From contig JANYLM010000024.1 in assembly GCA_025357835.1 (NCBI GenBank), positions 62,001 to 126,000 of the forward strand: DNA of 64,000 nt. The letters are read 5' to 3'. Each line of letters starts with the position of its first letter. Positions within the stretch are counted from its first letter, which is position 1. The position numbers and the translations under genes are program-made. Origin of the DNA: Gammaproteobacteria bacterium. GTDB taxonomy: Bacteria > Pseudomonadota > Gammaproteobacteria > Steroidobacterales > Steroidobacteraceae. This document shows positions 1-10,301 of the stretch, piece after piece. Below the pieces are notes generated by a model. It had not been told where the DNA came from. It saw only the letters and a program-made list of their open reading frames with translations, and did no database searches.

Positions 1-2314
1 GTCCGCCGCAATAAAAATACGGGGCTTACCGTCCAACCCAAGCGCTACTCTGACCGCGCAGGGACTGTTGGCCGGGGCGCCGGTGCATGTCGACGCGGCC
101 GTGGAGCGCAGCCCAGCCGGCTCTTTGCGAGCGCTCATTCACCGCGCGGAATGGAAGAGCGCTCACGCGGAAGGCGATATCACGATTGCGTCGGCCACCG
201 CGCAGTCCCACGGCCAATTGCGATTGGAGATCGGGCAACTCGCCGATTTGCACGACTTGCTCGGCATGAATGTCGGCGGCAGTCTCGCGGGAACTGTCGT
301 GTTGCATTCCGAGCGTGGGGCCACCCACGCACAGTTGCAAGTGGACGCCCGTGCCCTCGCGGTGGGGCAGCTCGTTGGGAATATGCGGGTGGCGGCCGAA
401 GGCGTCACCGATGCGTTGGGCTTCAAGTTGGATGTGGAGGTGCCGAACCTGCGCGGTGCGGCGGCGAATATGTCTGCGACTGGATCATTGAACCTCGCAG
501 CGCATTCGATTGCCTTGCGCCACGCGGTGGCGAATTACCGTGGACTGGATCTGCACTTGCTAGCTCCGGCGCACATCGCAGTAGCGAATGGTGTCTCTGT
601 CGACCTGCTCAGGGTAGGAGCGCAAACGGCCGTATTTCAGCTGGAAGGGGAAATCTCGCCCGCGCTTGATGTGCGCGCGGCGCTGCACCGGGTTCAGCCC
701 GCTCTCGTCAATGTGTTCGCTCCGGGCTTGCTGGCGTCCGGCACCATTGAAGCGCTGGCGCAATTGCAGGGCAGCGTGGAGTCGCCCACGGGTCAGGTCC
801 GGCTCACGGCGACGGACATGCGAATGGCGGGCGATGCCGCCTTCGGCCTGCCGCCGCTCGACCTACGAGCCACCGCGCAGTTGCTGGGAGCTGCCGCACA
901 GATCGATGCCCGGTTGGTAGCGGGCACGGAGTCCCGGCTCAGCGTCACGGGTCGCGCGCCGCTGGCCGCAGACGGTGCATTGGATTTGAAGATCGGTGGC
1001 AGCCTTGATGTCGGCATGATTAATCCGCTGCTGGAGGCACGTGGTCAGCATGCCGCAGGTGAAATCACCGTCGATGCGACCGTGGGCGGCAGCGTAGCGC
1101 AGCCGCAAATCGACGGCACGGTGAATCTGACCAAGGGCAGCCTGCATGACTATGGGCGCGGTGTGAGCCTAACGGATATCAAGGCCGCCATTATCGGCAG
1201 CGAAGGAACCTTGCAGATCAAAAGCCTGACGGCGGCGGCCGCACCCGGCACGTTGAGCATGACGGGCAAAGTCGGCGTGCTGCAAGCTGGGGTGCCGGTG
1301 GACCTGCGCATCAAGGCCGACAATGCCCAACCGCTGGTGAGTAAATTGGTGACGGCAAATCTCAATGCGGATTTGCATGTGAGCGGCACCGCCCGCGCGC
1401 GTCTCGACATCGCCGGGACCGTGCAGTTGAATCGCACGCTGATAGGAATTCCGAACGGCCTGCCTCCCAATGTCGCGGTGCTCGACGTGCGCCGGCGCGG
1501 CAAGGCTGCACCGGCGGCCCCGGACCAGCAATTGATCGTGGGCCTGGACGTGATCGTGCAGGCGCCGCAGGAAATTCTAGTGCAGGGACGCGGGCTCGAT
1601 GCTGAAATGGGCGGCGAACTACATCTCGGCGGCACCACGGATGCTCCTCAGGTAAGCGGCGGCTTCGATCTGCAGCGCGGTAGTTTTTCACTCGCCGGCG
1701 GTAAGCTTAATTTCACCTCGGGCCGTGTCAGCTTCAATGGCGCGGGCCTCAAGAATAGGATCGATCCGACTCTGGACTTTACGGCGCAGACGACGGTGGT
1801 GGATACCACCGCGATCTTGCAAATTAGCGGCCTCGCGGATGCGCCGCAGTTCGAATTTACCAGCACCCCGATCAAGCCTCAGGATGAGATCATGGCGCTG
1901 CTGCTGTTCGGGGCGTCCCCTCAGCAGCTCTCGGCGCTGCAGCTGGCGCAAATAGGCGCAGCGCTCGCAACCTTGAGTGGGGTGGGGGGCGACGGCAGTC
2001 TCAATCCGCTCATCAAAATACAGAAAAGCTTGGGGCTGGACCGTTTGTCGGTGGGCGCCGGCACCAGCACCAACGCCACCGGCCCCGAAAATTCGGGCGC
2101 CAGTATCGAAGCCGGGCGTTACATCTCCAAGCGTATTTACGTCGTGGCGAAGCAAAGCACCACGGGAGTCAGCCAACTCGAAGCGGATGTGCAATTGACC
2201 AAGCGCTTGACGCTACAGACGCGAGTGGGCAACGGGACGGGCGCGGTTGTGGGCACTACCCCGGAAAACGACCCGGGCAGCAGCGTGGGCTTGAAGTACC
2301 AATTTGAATATTAG
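1..2314 (+). CDS. tamB: Translocation and assembly module protein TamB, 5'-truncated by the window edge
   Basis: The reading frame is open from base 2, so the gene begins upstream of the window; a TTG at 68 is only an internal codon. The visible 770 or so residues are low-complexity beta-rich sequence ending in the conserved TamB C-terminal (DUF490) domain, including a segment around 1891-1980 with LLLFGASPQQLSALQ, and a terminal aromatic residue (ends FEY), as in proteins that pair with a beta-barrel. TamB proteins span the periplasm as a lipid-conducting beta-taco between inner membrane and the outer-membrane partner TamA. tamA normally lies directly upstream, outside this window. Family assignment is firm; total length cannot be judged. 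Confidence 0.88.
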   Translation, partial: SAAIKIRGLPSNPSATLTAQGLLAGAPVHVDAAVERSPAGSLRALIHRAEWKSAHAEGDITIASATAQSHGQLRLEIGQLADLHDLLGMNVGGSLAGTVVLHSERGATHAQLQVDARALAVGQLVGNMRVAAEGVTDALGFKLDVEVPNLRGAAANMSATGSLNLAAHSIALRHAVANYRGLDLHLLAPAHIAVANGVSVDLLRVGAQTAVFQLEGEISPALDVRAALHRVQPALVNVFAPGLLASGTIEALAQLQGSVESPTGQVRLTATDMRMAGDAAFGLPPLDLRATAQLLGAAAQIDARLVAGTESRLSVTGRAPLAADGALDLKIGGSLDVGMINPLLEARGQHAAGEITVDATVGGSVAQPQIDGTVNLTKGSLHDYGRGVSLTDIKAAIIGSEGTLQIKSLTAAAAPGTLSMTGKVGVLQAGVPVDLRIKADNAQPLVSKLVTANLNADLHVSGTARARLDIAGTVQLNRTLIGIPNGLPPNVAVLDVRRRGKAAPAAPDQQLIVGLDVIVQAPQEILVQGRGLDAEMGGELHLGGTTDAPQVSGGFDLQRGSFSLAGGKLNFTSGRVSFNGAGLKNRIDPTLDFTAQTTVVDTTAILQISGLADAPQFEFTSTPIKPQDEIMALLLFGASPQQLSALQLAQIGAALATLSGVGGDGSLNPLIKIQKSLGLDRLSVGAGTSTNATGPENSGASIEAGRYISKRIYVVAKQSTTGVSQLEADVQLTKRLTLQTRVGNGTGAVVGTTPENDPGSSVGLKYQFEY

Positions 2315-2369
2315 CGGCTAAGTTCTGCGACAGCATAGAATGGGAGTTTGCCCGATCGGAGAATAATTA

Positions 2370-4022
2370 ATGGCTTCAACGATTCGATTTTTCCTTGGCT
2401 GGTCATGCTTGAGTGCCGCGCTCGCGGCGCCGCCGGCATTGAGCGCCGAGCGGGCGCCGTCCGGCGCCGTGCCGGACACCAAAATCTCGATAGTTCCGGA
2501 ACCTACCGAGTCGCCGCGATACTTGCACGATGAGTTCAAGGTAGCTCAGGGATCGACGACGATCGCAGGCCGCGCTCTCGGCTATCATTCCGAAGCAGGC
2601 ATATTGGTGGTGCACGTGAAGGATCCGATGGATGAGGATGCGCCGCCGCAGCGGGAGGACAAGAGCGGGCCGCCCCCGCCGCAGCCGCCCGAGGCCGGGA
2701 TGTCCTATGTCGCCTATTTCCGCGGCGACACGGAGGACTCCCGCCGTCCCATCACGTTTCTGTTCAACGGCGGCCCCGGTTCGTCCACCGTGTGGCTGCA
2801 CATGGGTGCCTTCGGACCGAAGCGGGTGGTGACGGCTGACGATACGCACAGTCCAGCCGCTCCCTATCGAATCATCGACAATGACTACAGCTTGCTCGAT
2901 GTGAGCGATCTGGTGTTCATCGACGCGCCCGGGACGGGTTTCGGTCATTTGCGGGGAGCCGACAAGGAAAAGGCTTTTTACGGGGTCGATCAAGACGCGC
3001 ATGCATTCGCCAATTTCATCGTCGAGTTCCTGTCCCGGCACAACCGCTGGAATTCGGCAAAATATCTGTTCGGCGAGAGCTATGGGACCACGCGCTCCGC
3101 GGCGCTCGCCAACATTCTGCAGGGTGAGAAATCGGTGGACTTGAACGGCGTCATTCTGTTGTCGCAGATCTTGAACTTCGACACCAGCGTGGACCAGCCG
3201 CAATTCAATCCCGGCGTGGATCTTCCGTATGCGCTGGCGCTGCCCACCTACACGGCCACGGCGTGGTACCACCATAAGCTGCCGAATCAAGCTGCCGAGC
3301 TCGAGCCCCTGCTGAAAGAGGTCGAGAACTTTGCCTTGACCGACTACATGCAGGCACTCGCAGCGGGATCGGCTTTAAGTGCCGAGCGCAAGTCGGAAAT
3401 CGCGTCCCGGCTGCACAGCTATACGGGACTGGCGGCCGACTACATCGAGCGCGCCAATTTGCGGGTCAATGGAGGAGAATTCGAAAAGACCCTGCTGGGA
3501 AGCGATATCACTACGGGCCGGCTCGACACTCGTTTTGCGGGACCCACCATCGATCCGATGAGCAAGGAAGCGGATTACGATCCGCAGGCGGCGGCGATTT
3601 CCTCGGCCTATGTGTCGGCCTTTAACGATTATGTGCGAACCGTGCTCAAATTCGGCGAGAGGAAAACCTACAAGGCGGAGATTGAACTCTACAAGGTCTG
3701 GGACATGCTGCATCAGCCGCCGGGTTCGCCGACCAAGGTTCCAGGTCCGGTCAATGTCATGCCGGATCTCGCCGTCGCCATGAAGCAAAACCCCAACCTC
3801 AAAGTGCAGCTCAACGGCGGCTACTACGATCTGGCAACGCCGTATTTCGCCGCGGTGTACGAATTGCGTCAGTTACCCATCCAGAGTGCTCTGCGCGGTA
3901 ATATCGAGATGCATTTCTACACTTCCGGCCACATGGTCTACGCTCATGAGCCCGACCTGAAGGCCCTGCATGCGAATGTTGCGGCATTCATCGAAAAGAC
4001 CCGCAATGCAGCCGGTAAATGA
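2370..4022 (+). CDS. Secreted S10-family serine carboxypeptidase
   Basis: 550 residues with an N-terminal signal peptide (hydrophobic stretch to about residue 26, ending ALSA). The peptidase S10 hallmarks are present: FNGGPGSS near residue 136 (oxyanion/substrate-binding loop), GESYG with nucleophile Ser237, Asp487 in NGGYYDLATP and His521 in SGHMVY, giving the full Ser-Asp-His triad in family order. It probably trims amino acids from peptide C termini in the periplasm or outside the cell. The ATG at 2370 is preceded by CGGAGA at 2357-2362. It stands between tamB and a quinoprotein gene without tight coupling. The Pro-rich stretch around residues 100-108 is a linker typical of bacterial members. 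Confidence 0.9.
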   Translation: MASTIRFFLGWSCLSAALAAPPALSAERAPSGAVPDTKISIVPEPTESPRYLHDEFKVAQGSTTIAGRALGYHSEAGILVVHVKDPMDEDAPPQREDKSGPPPPQPPEAGMSYVAYFRGDTEDSRRPITFLFNGGPGSSTVWLHMGAFGPKRVVTADDTHSPAAPYRIIDNDYSLLDVSDLVFIDAPGTGFGHLRGADKEKAFYGVDQDAHAFANFIVEFLSRHNRWNSAKYLFGESYGTTRSAALANILQGEKSVDLNGVILLSQILNFDTSVDQPQFNPGVDLPYALALPTYTATAWYHHKLPNQAAELEPLLKEVENFALTDYMQALAAGSALSAERKSEIASRLHSYTGLAADYIERANLRVNGGEFEKTLLGSDITTGRLDTRFAGPTIDPMSKEADYDPQAAAISSAYVSAFNDYVRTVLKFGERKTYKAEIELYKVWDMLHQPPGSPTKVPGPVNVMPDLAVAMKQNPNLKVQLNGGYYDLATPYFAAVYELRQLPIQSALRGNIEMHFYTSGHMVYAHEPDLKALHANVAAFIEKTRNAAGK

Positions 4023-4160
4023 CACCGGACGTTGAGTTGCAGGATAGTCGAGATTGGCGTGTAGGCGGGCGCCTACAGTGTGCGCGTTGTTTGCATGCTG
4101 GACGCCGCCGCGCTGCCGGTGGAATACTGCAGGCCTTCGTGTGCCCTTTCAGGAGCCGGT

Positions 4161-5756
4161 ATGCAGTGGAAATTTCCAGCTCTCGCGGCCTCAGGATTAC
4201 TTGTTTTTCCCGCGTGGGTCCAGGCGGCATACAAGGATTGGCCCAGCTATAACAACACGCTCACTTCCGAGCGCTATGTCAATCTCGATGCCATCGACGC
4301 GAAGAACGTGGCCGGGCTCAAAGTGCTGTGCAGCTTCGATACCGGCGAGCAGATGTCATTTCAGACCGGATTGGTGGAAGTAGGGGGCGCGCTGTTTGCG
4401 ACCACCGAGCACGACACCTTTTCCATCGACGCCAATAACTGCAAACAGAACTGGCGCACCCATGGAGAGTTCGCCGCCGGCGCTCTCAAGGTAAATCGTG
4501 GCCTAGCGTGGCTGGACGGCCGAGTATTTCGGGGAACGGCCGACGGCCGGGTCATCGCCTACTCCGCCAAGAACGGTACGCCTCTGTGGTCGACGACTAT
4601 TGCGGACCCGGCAAAGGGAGAGTCGGTGCCGGCTGCGCCGATCGCCTGGAACGGGCTGGTGTTCATCGGCAATGCCGGCGGCGACAACAAGGGCGTGAAA
4701 GGTCGCATGTATGCGCTTGACGCCAAGACCGGCCACATCGTGTGGGAATTCTACATGGTGCCCAAGACTCCGAGCGACGTGGCGCGCGGGCCTGAGGCAC
4801 CGGGTGCTGTGCCGAACGCCGCAACTTCGTGGCAGAACGCCAAGGGAATAGCCATCACCGGCGGCGCAACCTGGACTTCGTATTCACTGGACCCGGTCAA
4901 GGGGCTTTTGTACGTGCCGGGCGGCAACCCCGCGCCGGATTTCGCCAAGGCGCCTCGCCCGGGTGAGAACTTGTTCGTGAGCTCAATCGTGGTTCTCGAC
5001 GCCAAGACCGGTGCCTACCAAAGGCATTTTCAACTAGTGAAAAAGGATTTTCATGATTGGGACATTTCCAGCGCGCCGGTGCTGTTCCTGAGCAAGAAGG
5101 GGCATCGGCTGTTGGCTGAAGCGCCGAAAGATGGGCACTTGTACTTGATCGATCTTAACGACGGCAGGGTGGTGTACAGGAAACCGGTTACCACCGTGTT
5201 TAACGTCGAGGCCCCCATGACGGCGCAGGGCACCCGGTTTTGCCCTGGCTCGCAAGGGGGCGCTGAATGGAATGGTGCGGCGTTCGATCCCGCGGACAAT
5301 CTCATTTTCACCGGTGAAGTGGATTGGTGTACTACGGTGCGAGCGGTGTCCGCCGCATCGCTGGTGAGTGCGCCATTGGGACAGCCTTGGAGCGGTGCGA
5401 CCGAGGGGTTCGGTCGGCAAGACGACCCGAAGGGCTGGAGTGGCTGGATGACTGCCAGCGATGCCGATAGCGGCGAGCGGAAATGGCAATTCCATGCGCC
5501 ATTTCCGCTGATGGGAGGCGTGACCCCGACCGGCGGTCAACTGCTATTGTTCGGCGACATGGGCGGCAATTTCTACGCTTTCGGCGCGGCGAGCGGCAAG
5601 AAATTGTGGTCTATCGATCTCGGCGGGGCGATAGCCGGTGGGGTGATTACTTATGATACCGGCCAGGGGCAAAAAATCGCGGTTGCCGCAGGCATGACTT
5701 CTCCGATTTGGCCGACGCCCAAGATTAACGGCAAGGTAGTTGTCCTCGGCCTATGA
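4161..5756 (+). CDS. PQQ-dependent-type quinoprotein dehydrogenase, secreted beta-propeller
   Basis: I start it at ATG 4161, which has AGGAG at 4151-4155 and opens directly into a signal peptide (MQWKFPALAASGLLVFPAW, cleavage near AQA/A); the longer frame from 4080 lacks these signs. 531 residues with repeated tryptophan-docking propeller units (for example YALDAKTGHIVWEF, VVLDAKTG). Family features kept include GGNPAPD (Asn ligand region), HDWD near the catalytic Asp, and GGAEWNGAAFDP. Two usual methanol/alcohol dehydrogenase features look absent: the adjacent Cys-Cys ring (the equivalent place reads ALKVNRG) and the Glu metal ligand (GGDNKGVKG where GGxEyGvRG is usual). Substrate unknown; no cytochrome or PQQ biosynthesis gene is adjacent. 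Confidence 0.8.
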   Translation: MQWKFPALAASGLLVFPAWVQAAYKDWPSYNNTLTSERYVNLDAIDAKNVAGLKVLCSFDTGEQMSFQTGLVEVGGALFATTEHDTFSIDANNCKQNWRTHGEFAAGALKVNRGLAWLDGRVFRGTADGRVIAYSAKNGTPLWSTTIADPAKGESVPAAPIAWNGLVFIGNAGGDNKGVKGRMYALDAKTGHIVWEFYMVPKTPSDVARGPEAPGAVPNAATSWQNAKGIAITGGATWTSYSLDPVKGLLYVPGGNPAPDFAKAPRPGENLFVSSIVVLDAKTGAYQRHFQLVKKDFHDWDISSAPVLFLSKKGHRLLAEAPKDGHLYLIDLNDGRVVYRKPVTTVFNVEAPMTAQGTRFCPGSQGGAEWNGAAFDPADNLIFTGEVDWCTTVRAVSAASLVSAPLGQPWSGATEGFGRQDDPKGWSGWMTASDADSGERKWQFHAPFPLMGGVTPTGGQLLLFGDMGGNFYAFGAASGKKLWSIDLGGAIAGGVITYDTGQGQKIAVAAGMTSPIWPTPKINGKVVVLGL

Positions 5757-5959
5757 ATGCGGCGCGGCGCACACGTCGCGCAGCGTGCCCATCTGCACGC
5801 CCCACCAAAGAGCGATCATCCGGCTGACGTCGGCGCCCTGCAATCCCTTGTGTGAGATTCGCTCAGCCTCGGGCTGGGCCCCGGTATCCTGAGAATACGC
5901 CGCGGTGGCAGCGGCCGGATGATAGTATTTTCAGCGGGGCTCAAAACATACGTACTAAT

Positions 5960-7384
5960 ATGGCAGTGAAATTCGGCGACTTCATGATCGAAAAGCGCTC
6001 CATAGACTATGTGCCGCTCGCCGAGCGGCATGGCAAGGTATGGCATCTATGGCCGGTTTGGTTTTCCGGCGATGCGCACCTCGCCACGGTTGCCACGGGC
6101 GTGGTCGGTGTCGCTCTCGGCGGTCATCTGTTGTGGATGGCGCTTGCGGTGTTTTTCGGATGCGCGTTCGGCACCTTCTTCATGGCTTTTCATTCCACCC
6201 AGGGGCCGCAGCTTGGATTGCCGCAGATGATCCAATCGCGGCCGCAGTTCGGCTACGTCGGCGCGCTTCTGGTGTGGGGCGTGGCGCTGATTGCCTACAT
6301 CGGATTCAATGCCTTCAATCAAATACTGGCGGCGCAGACCGTGCTGTCCCTGTACGGCGGCGATTCTACCCTGACCATGCTGGCGTTCACGCTGTTGTCG
6401 GTATCGCTGGCCGTGATTGGCTATGACCTGATCCATCTGGCCCAGCGTTGGGTCGCGTACCTGTTGATTGCGGCGCTCTTGGTATTCACCGTGGCGGTGC
6501 TCGCGAAGGTGCATCTGCCGGCGCAGGAAATCGCTTTGCGCGACTTTCGTACGGTGCCGTTTCTGACGCAATTCTTCGCGGCCGCTTCGTATCAGATCGC
6601 CTGGTCCATTTATGTATCCGATTATTCGCGCTACCTGCCGCGGGACGTGGGAGTAGGTGCTTCGTTCTGGTGGACCTACTTAGGAGCTTTCATCGGCGGG
6701 ACTTGGATGATGCTTGTCGGCACATTTGCCGCGTCACTGTACCCGACGCTGGAAGTGGCGACGGCGCTGCGGACAGTGGCCGATACGGTGTTGCCGGGCT
6801 TCGGCAAGCCGCTGCTGCTGTGCTCCTTACTGGGGCTGGTCACCATCACCTCGCTGAATTATTACGGCGCCTCACTGACCTTCTTGAGCGTCATGGATTC
6901 CATCAAGCCCAGCCGCCCGACGGTCGCGAAGCGTCTTCTGACACTGCTCTTTTCGACCGTGATCGCCACCGCTCTCGCCCTCGCATCGACGCAAAATTTC
7001 GTTCAGAAATTTGGAGAATTCCTCGCCGTGCTGCTTTATCTCTTCACTCCCTGGACCGCAATCAACCTCGTGGATTTCTATCTCATTCGCAAAGGGCATT
7101 ACTCGGTGCGTGAGATATTCAATTCGCACGGCATGTATGGACGCTGGAACTGGCGCGGCCTATGGGCCTATGGCATCGGGTTCGTCGCCATGATTCCATT
7201 CTTCAGCACCGAGCACTTCAAGGGGCCTGTAGCTAGGGTGCTCGGCGGCGCCGATATAGCGATGCTCATTGGACTACCAGTATCGGCGCTCGTATACATA
7301 GCTGCTTGCCGCTCGCTCGACGTGACCGCGGATCGTCGCCGGTGTCACGCCGCAGACACAGGGCTCGACCCTGATGCAGCCTAG
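5960..7384 (+). CDS. NCS1-family nucleobase (cytosine/purine) permease
   Basis: 474 residues from ATG 5960, where the family's N-terminal motif IEKRSIDYVPLAERHG follows at once; the longer frame from 5852 has no such support. About twelve hydrophobic segments run through the protein, with the NCS1 signature of helix 1 (WF-GDAHLATVATGVVGVALG) and a conserved NYYGASLTFLSVMDS segment in helix 8. Such proteins import cytosine, purines, allantoin or related compounds by cation symport across the inner membrane. The 203 bases upstream contain no further gene and no clear Shine-Dalgarno, so initiation could be weak or leaderless. No catabolic partner gene is next to it, so the substrate is not predictable. 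Confidence 0.85.
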   Translation: MAVKFGDFMIEKRSIDYVPLAERHGKVWHLWPVWFSGDAHLATVATGVVGVALGGHLLWMALAVFFGCAFGTFFMAFHSTQGPQLGLPQMIQSRPQFGYVGALLVWGVALIAYIGFNAFNQILAAQTVLSLYGGDSTLTMLAFTLLSVSLAVIGYDLIHLAQRWVAYLLIAALLVFTVAVLAKVHLPAQEIALRDFRTVPFLTQFFAAASYQIAWSIYVSDYSRYLPRDVGVGASFWWTYLGAFIGGTWMMLVGTFAASLYPTLEVATALRTVADTVLPGFGKPLLLCSLLGLVTITSLNYYGASLTFLSVMDSIKPSRPTVAKRLLTLLFSTVIATALALASTQNFVQKFGEFLAVLLYLFTPWTAINLVDFYLIRKGHYSVREIFNSHGMYGRWNWRGLWAYGIGFVAMIPFFSTEHFKGPVARVLGGADIAMLIGLPVSALVYIAACRSLDVTADRRRCHAADTGLDPDAA

Positions 7385-7426
7385 ATTGAGGCCGGGACGG
7401 CGGACACGGAAGCATTTGCGGCTGCA

Positions 7427-8215
7427 CTAATTCTTGAGCCGGTATCCCGTTTTGAATATCCAGGCCACCACTCCCAGGCAAAGGGTCAAAAATCCCACGG
7501 TCATGCCCATGCTGATGCCCACCCTCACATCAGCGGTGCCATAGAAGCTCCAGCGAAAGCCACTGATCAGGTACACGATGGGGTTGAATAGGCTGAAGGT
7601 CCGCCAGGCCGGCGGCAGCATGTCGATGGAATAGAAGGCGCCGCCGAGGAATGTGAGCGGGGTGATGACGAGCATGGGTATGAACTGCAAATGCTCGAAT
7701 CCCTTGGCCCAGATGCCGATGATGAACCCGAACAAACTGAACGTGAACGCCGTCATCAAAAGGAAGGCAATCATCCATGCTGGGTGCAAGATTTTGATCG
7801 GCACGAACAGCGAGGCCGTGAGCAGGATGGTGAGGCCCAGAACGACCGACTTGGTCGACGCCGCGCCTACATAGGCGATGATTATCTCAACGTAGGACAC
7901 GGGGGCGGACAGCAATTCGTAAATCGTGCCGGTGAATTTCGGGAAATAAATGCCGAACGAGGCATTGGACAGGCTCTCGGTGAACAGCGCGAGCATGATC
8001 AATCCCGGAACGATGAATGCGCCGTAACTGACGCCGCCCGGCGTGGTTAGCCGCGAACCGATGGCGGCTCCGAAGACCACGAAGTACAGCGAGGTAGTGA
8101 GCACCGGAGTCACCAGGCTCTGCACCAAGGTGCGCAGCGCGCGAGCGATCTCGAACTTATAGATGGCCCAGACGCCGTGCCGATTGAATGCGAAGCGTGA
8201 CATCGACCGGGTCAT
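7427..8215 (-). CDS. ABC-2 type transporter permease
   Basis: 262 residues from the ATG at 8215, whose bases overlap the stop of the ATPase gene as ATGA (8212-8215), so the pair is translationally coupled. About six hydrophobic segments and the ABC-2 signature region ([12 protein letters not shown]-like text, here [16 protein letters not shown], then [17 protein letters not shown]) are visible. The protein resembles the YadH/NodJ-type exporters of drugs, polysaccharide or lipid; substrate unknown. It forms one transporter with the preceding ATP-binding protein. Confidence 0.88.
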   Translation of the reverse strand: MTRSMSRFAFNRHGVWAIYKFEIARALRTLVQSLVTPVLTTSLYFVVFGAAIGSRLTTPGGVSYGAFIVPGLIMLALFTESLSNASFGIYFPKFTGTIYELLSAPVSYVEIIIAYVGAASTKSVVLGLTILLTASLFVPIKILHPAWMIAFLLMTAFTFSLFGFIIGIWAKGFEHLQFIPMLVITPLTFLGGAFYSIDMLPPAWRTFSLFNPIVYLISGFRWSFYGTADVRVGISMGMTVGFLTLCLGVVAWIFKTGYRLKN

Positions 8216-9135
8216 GGGTGTTCGCTCACTAGTTTGACGAAGATATCTTCGAGAGAGCTTTGCTGAGTCCATAGATCCTTGACCACGATCGATAATTCAC
8301 TCAACCGTTTGAGCAGCGCGGAAATATCGAACCGATTCTCGCCATCGACGGTGTACACGAGATCGTGGCCTTCGGTCTTCAATTCGAGACCCCACGACTG
8401 CAGTTCGACCGGGATGCGTTGCAGCGGCTCCTGCAAATGCAAGGTCAGCTGTTTCTTGCCGAGCTTTTTCATCAGTTGAGTCTTTTCCTCGACAAGCACC
8501 AAGGCGCCCTTGTTGATCACGCCTATTCTGTCGGCCATCTCCTCGGCTTCCTCGATGTAGTGGGTGGTCAGGATGATGGTCACTCCCGTGTCACGCAGGC
8601 CGCGCACCAGGGCCCACATGTCGCGGCGCAGCTCCACGTCCACGCCCGCGGTCGGCTCATCGAGAAATAAAATCTCCGGTTCGTGCGACAGGGCCTTTGC
8701 GATCATTACCCGGCGCTTCATTCCTCCGGACAAGGTCATGATCTTGCTATTGCGCTTGTCAAATAGCGACAAATCGCGCAACAAACCTTCGATGAACGCG
8801 GGATTCGGCGCGCGGCCGAACAGACCGCGGCTGAAGGACACCGTCGCCCACACCGTCTCGAACGCATCGGTGCTCAATTCCTGCGGCACCAAACCAATCT
8901 TGGCGCGGGCCGCGCGGTAGTCGCGCACGATGTCATGCCCGTCGGCGATCACCGTGCCGCCGCTGGCGGTGACGATGCCGCAAATGATATTGATCAGAGT
9001 GGTCTTGCCTGCGCCATTGGGGCCCAGCAGGGCAAAGATTTCGCCCTTGTCGATGTCGAGGTTGATGGGCTTCAAGGCTTGAAAGCCTGAAGCATAGGTC
9101 TTGACGACGTCGCGGATCGATATGACTGGTTTCAT
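8212..9135 (-). CDS. ABC transporter ATP-binding protein (exporter type)
   Basis: 307 residues from ATG 9135; an in-frame TTG at 9144 is less likely. Walker A GPNGAGKT at residues 38-45, Q-loop near 86, signature LSGGM at 136-140, Walker B LFLDEP at 157-162 and switch His193 are all in place, so it should hydrolyse ATP. The C-terminal 90 residues form the extra domain seen in YadG/CcmA-like exporters. It overlaps its permease gene by four bases, and a 47-base gap separates it from idh upstream on the same strand, so all three could share a transcript. Confidence 0.92.
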   Translation of the reverse strand: MKPVISIRDVVKTYASGFQALKPINLDIDKGEIFALLGPNGAGKTTLINIICGIVTASGGTVIADGHDIVRDYRAARAKIGLVPQELSTDAFETVWATVSFSRGLFGRAPNPAFIEGLLRDLSLFDKRNSKIMTLSGGMKRRVMIAKALSHEPEILFLDEPTAGVDVELRRDMWALVRGLRDTGVTIILTTHYIEEAEEMADRIGVINKGALVLVEEKTQLMKKLGKKQLTLHLQEPLQRIPVELQSWGLELKTEGHDLVYTVDGENRFDISALLKRLSELSIVVKDLWTQQSSLEDIFVKLVSEHP

Positions 9136-9182
9136 GGCGAACAAGCGTCGGCGATGCGATCCTTGTGCATTGGTTGCGATCT

Positions 9183-10214
9183 TCAGCCGTCAGCTATGCG
9201 CTTGATGAGAGCTCGAGTGAACTCGGCCGTGCTGGTATGCCCGCCCAAGTCACCAGTTCTTGCCTTGTCCACATTGAGGGTCTGTTCGATGGCCGTGCGC
9301 AGGCGCGCGGCCATGTGCGGCAAGTGGCAGTGTTCGAGCATCATCGCCGCAGCGAGCATGAGCGCAATAGGATTCGCTAGGCCCTTGCCGGCGATGTCGG
9401 GAGCGGAACCATGCACGGCTTCAAAGATCGCGGCATCCGCGCCGATATTGGCGCCAGGGGTCATCCCTAAGCCGCCCACCAGGCCCGCGACCAGGTCCGA
9501 CAAAATGTCGCCGAACAAGTTGGTGGTCACCAAGACATCGAATTGCCATGGGTCGAGCACTAGTTTCATGGCGCAGGCGTCGATGATGACGGTGTCCAGG
9601 GCGAAGCGGCCCTGGTACTTGCGTTCGTACAATTCCAGCCCCGTTTCCAGAAAAATCCCGGTCAAGGCCTTCATGATGTTGGCTTTGTGCACGATGGTCA
9701 CTTTCTTGCGGCCGGTGGCCACGGCGTGCTCGAACGCGAATTCCAGCAGGCGGCGACTGCCCTGGCGGGTGTTGATTCCCGTGGCCATGGCGACGGCGTG
9801 CGGGTCGTCGTCGATTTGGATGTAGTGTTCGTGGCCGATGTACAGGCCTTCCAGGTTCTCGCGCACCACCACTAGATCGATGTTGTCGAAGCGGCCGCCC
9901 GGAATCAAAGTGCGCGCCGGTCGTAGATTGGCATACAGCTTGAATTGCTCCCTCAGGCGCACGTTTGACGACCGGTATCCGCCGCCTGATGGAGTTTCGA
10001 GCGGCCCCTTCAATGCCAAGCGCGTTCGTTTGATGCTGTCGATGGTCTTGGGCGGGAGAGGATCGCCGGCGGTCTTGACGCCATCTAGGCCTGCGACCTG
10101 CGTATCCCATTGGAACGGGGCGCCGAGGGCCGCCAGGACGGCCACCGTGGCATCAACGATTTCAGGGCCGATCCCGTCCCCGGGGATCAGTGTGGCTGGA
10201 ATTGATTGCGGCAT
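9183..10214 (-). CDS. Isocitrate dehydrogenase, NAD-dependent type
   Basis: 343 residues of the isocitrate/isopropylmalate dehydrogenase family. The isocitrate signature SSNVRLR (Ser82, Asn84, Arg88) distinguishes it from LeuB, and LRPARTL follows. The cofactor site reads [11 protein letters not shown], with Asp-Ile where NADP-enzymes such as E. coli Icd have Lys-Tyr, so NAD is the likely cofactor. It converts isocitrate to 2-oxoglutarate in the TCA cycle. Length fits the short NAD-type enzymes (about 335-345). Homoisocitrate dehydrogenase is a weaker alternative. Transcribed away from the DUF1415 gene; the 87-base spacer holds a perfect palindrome. Confidence 0.88.
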   Translation of the reverse strand: MPQSIPATLIPGDGIGPEIVDATVAVLAALGAPFQWDTQVAGLDGVKTAGDPLPPKTIDSIKRTRLALKGPLETPSGGGYRSSNVRLREQFKLYANLRPARTLIPGGRFDNIDLVVVRENLEGLYIGHEHYIQIDDDPHAVAMATGINTRQGSRRLLEFAFEHAVATGRKKVTIVHKANIMKALTGIFLETGLELYERKYQGRFALDTVIIDACAMKLVLDPWQFDVLVTTNLFGDILSDLVAGLVGGLGMTPGANIGADAAIFEAVHGSAPDIAGKGLANPIALMLAAAMMLEHCHLPHMAARLRTAIEQTLNVDKARTGDLGGHTSTAEFTRALIKRIADG

Positions 10215-10272
10215 GGGCGTTGGCTCTTGGGTGGCGAGGCGAGGGATTAGGATACTCGAAGTGGGTGAGATT

Positions 10273-10284
10273 AGACTGCAGTCT
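10273..10284. repeat. 12-bp perfect palindrome in the idh / DUF1415 spacer
   Basis: AGACTGCAGTCT is identical to its reverse complement and lies in the divergent intergenic region, five bases before the Shine-Dalgarno of the DUF1415 gene. It could be an operator for either gene. A chance palindrome is possible. Confidence 0.35.
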
Positions 10285-10301
10285 GTTGCGGAGGTTTACT
10301 C

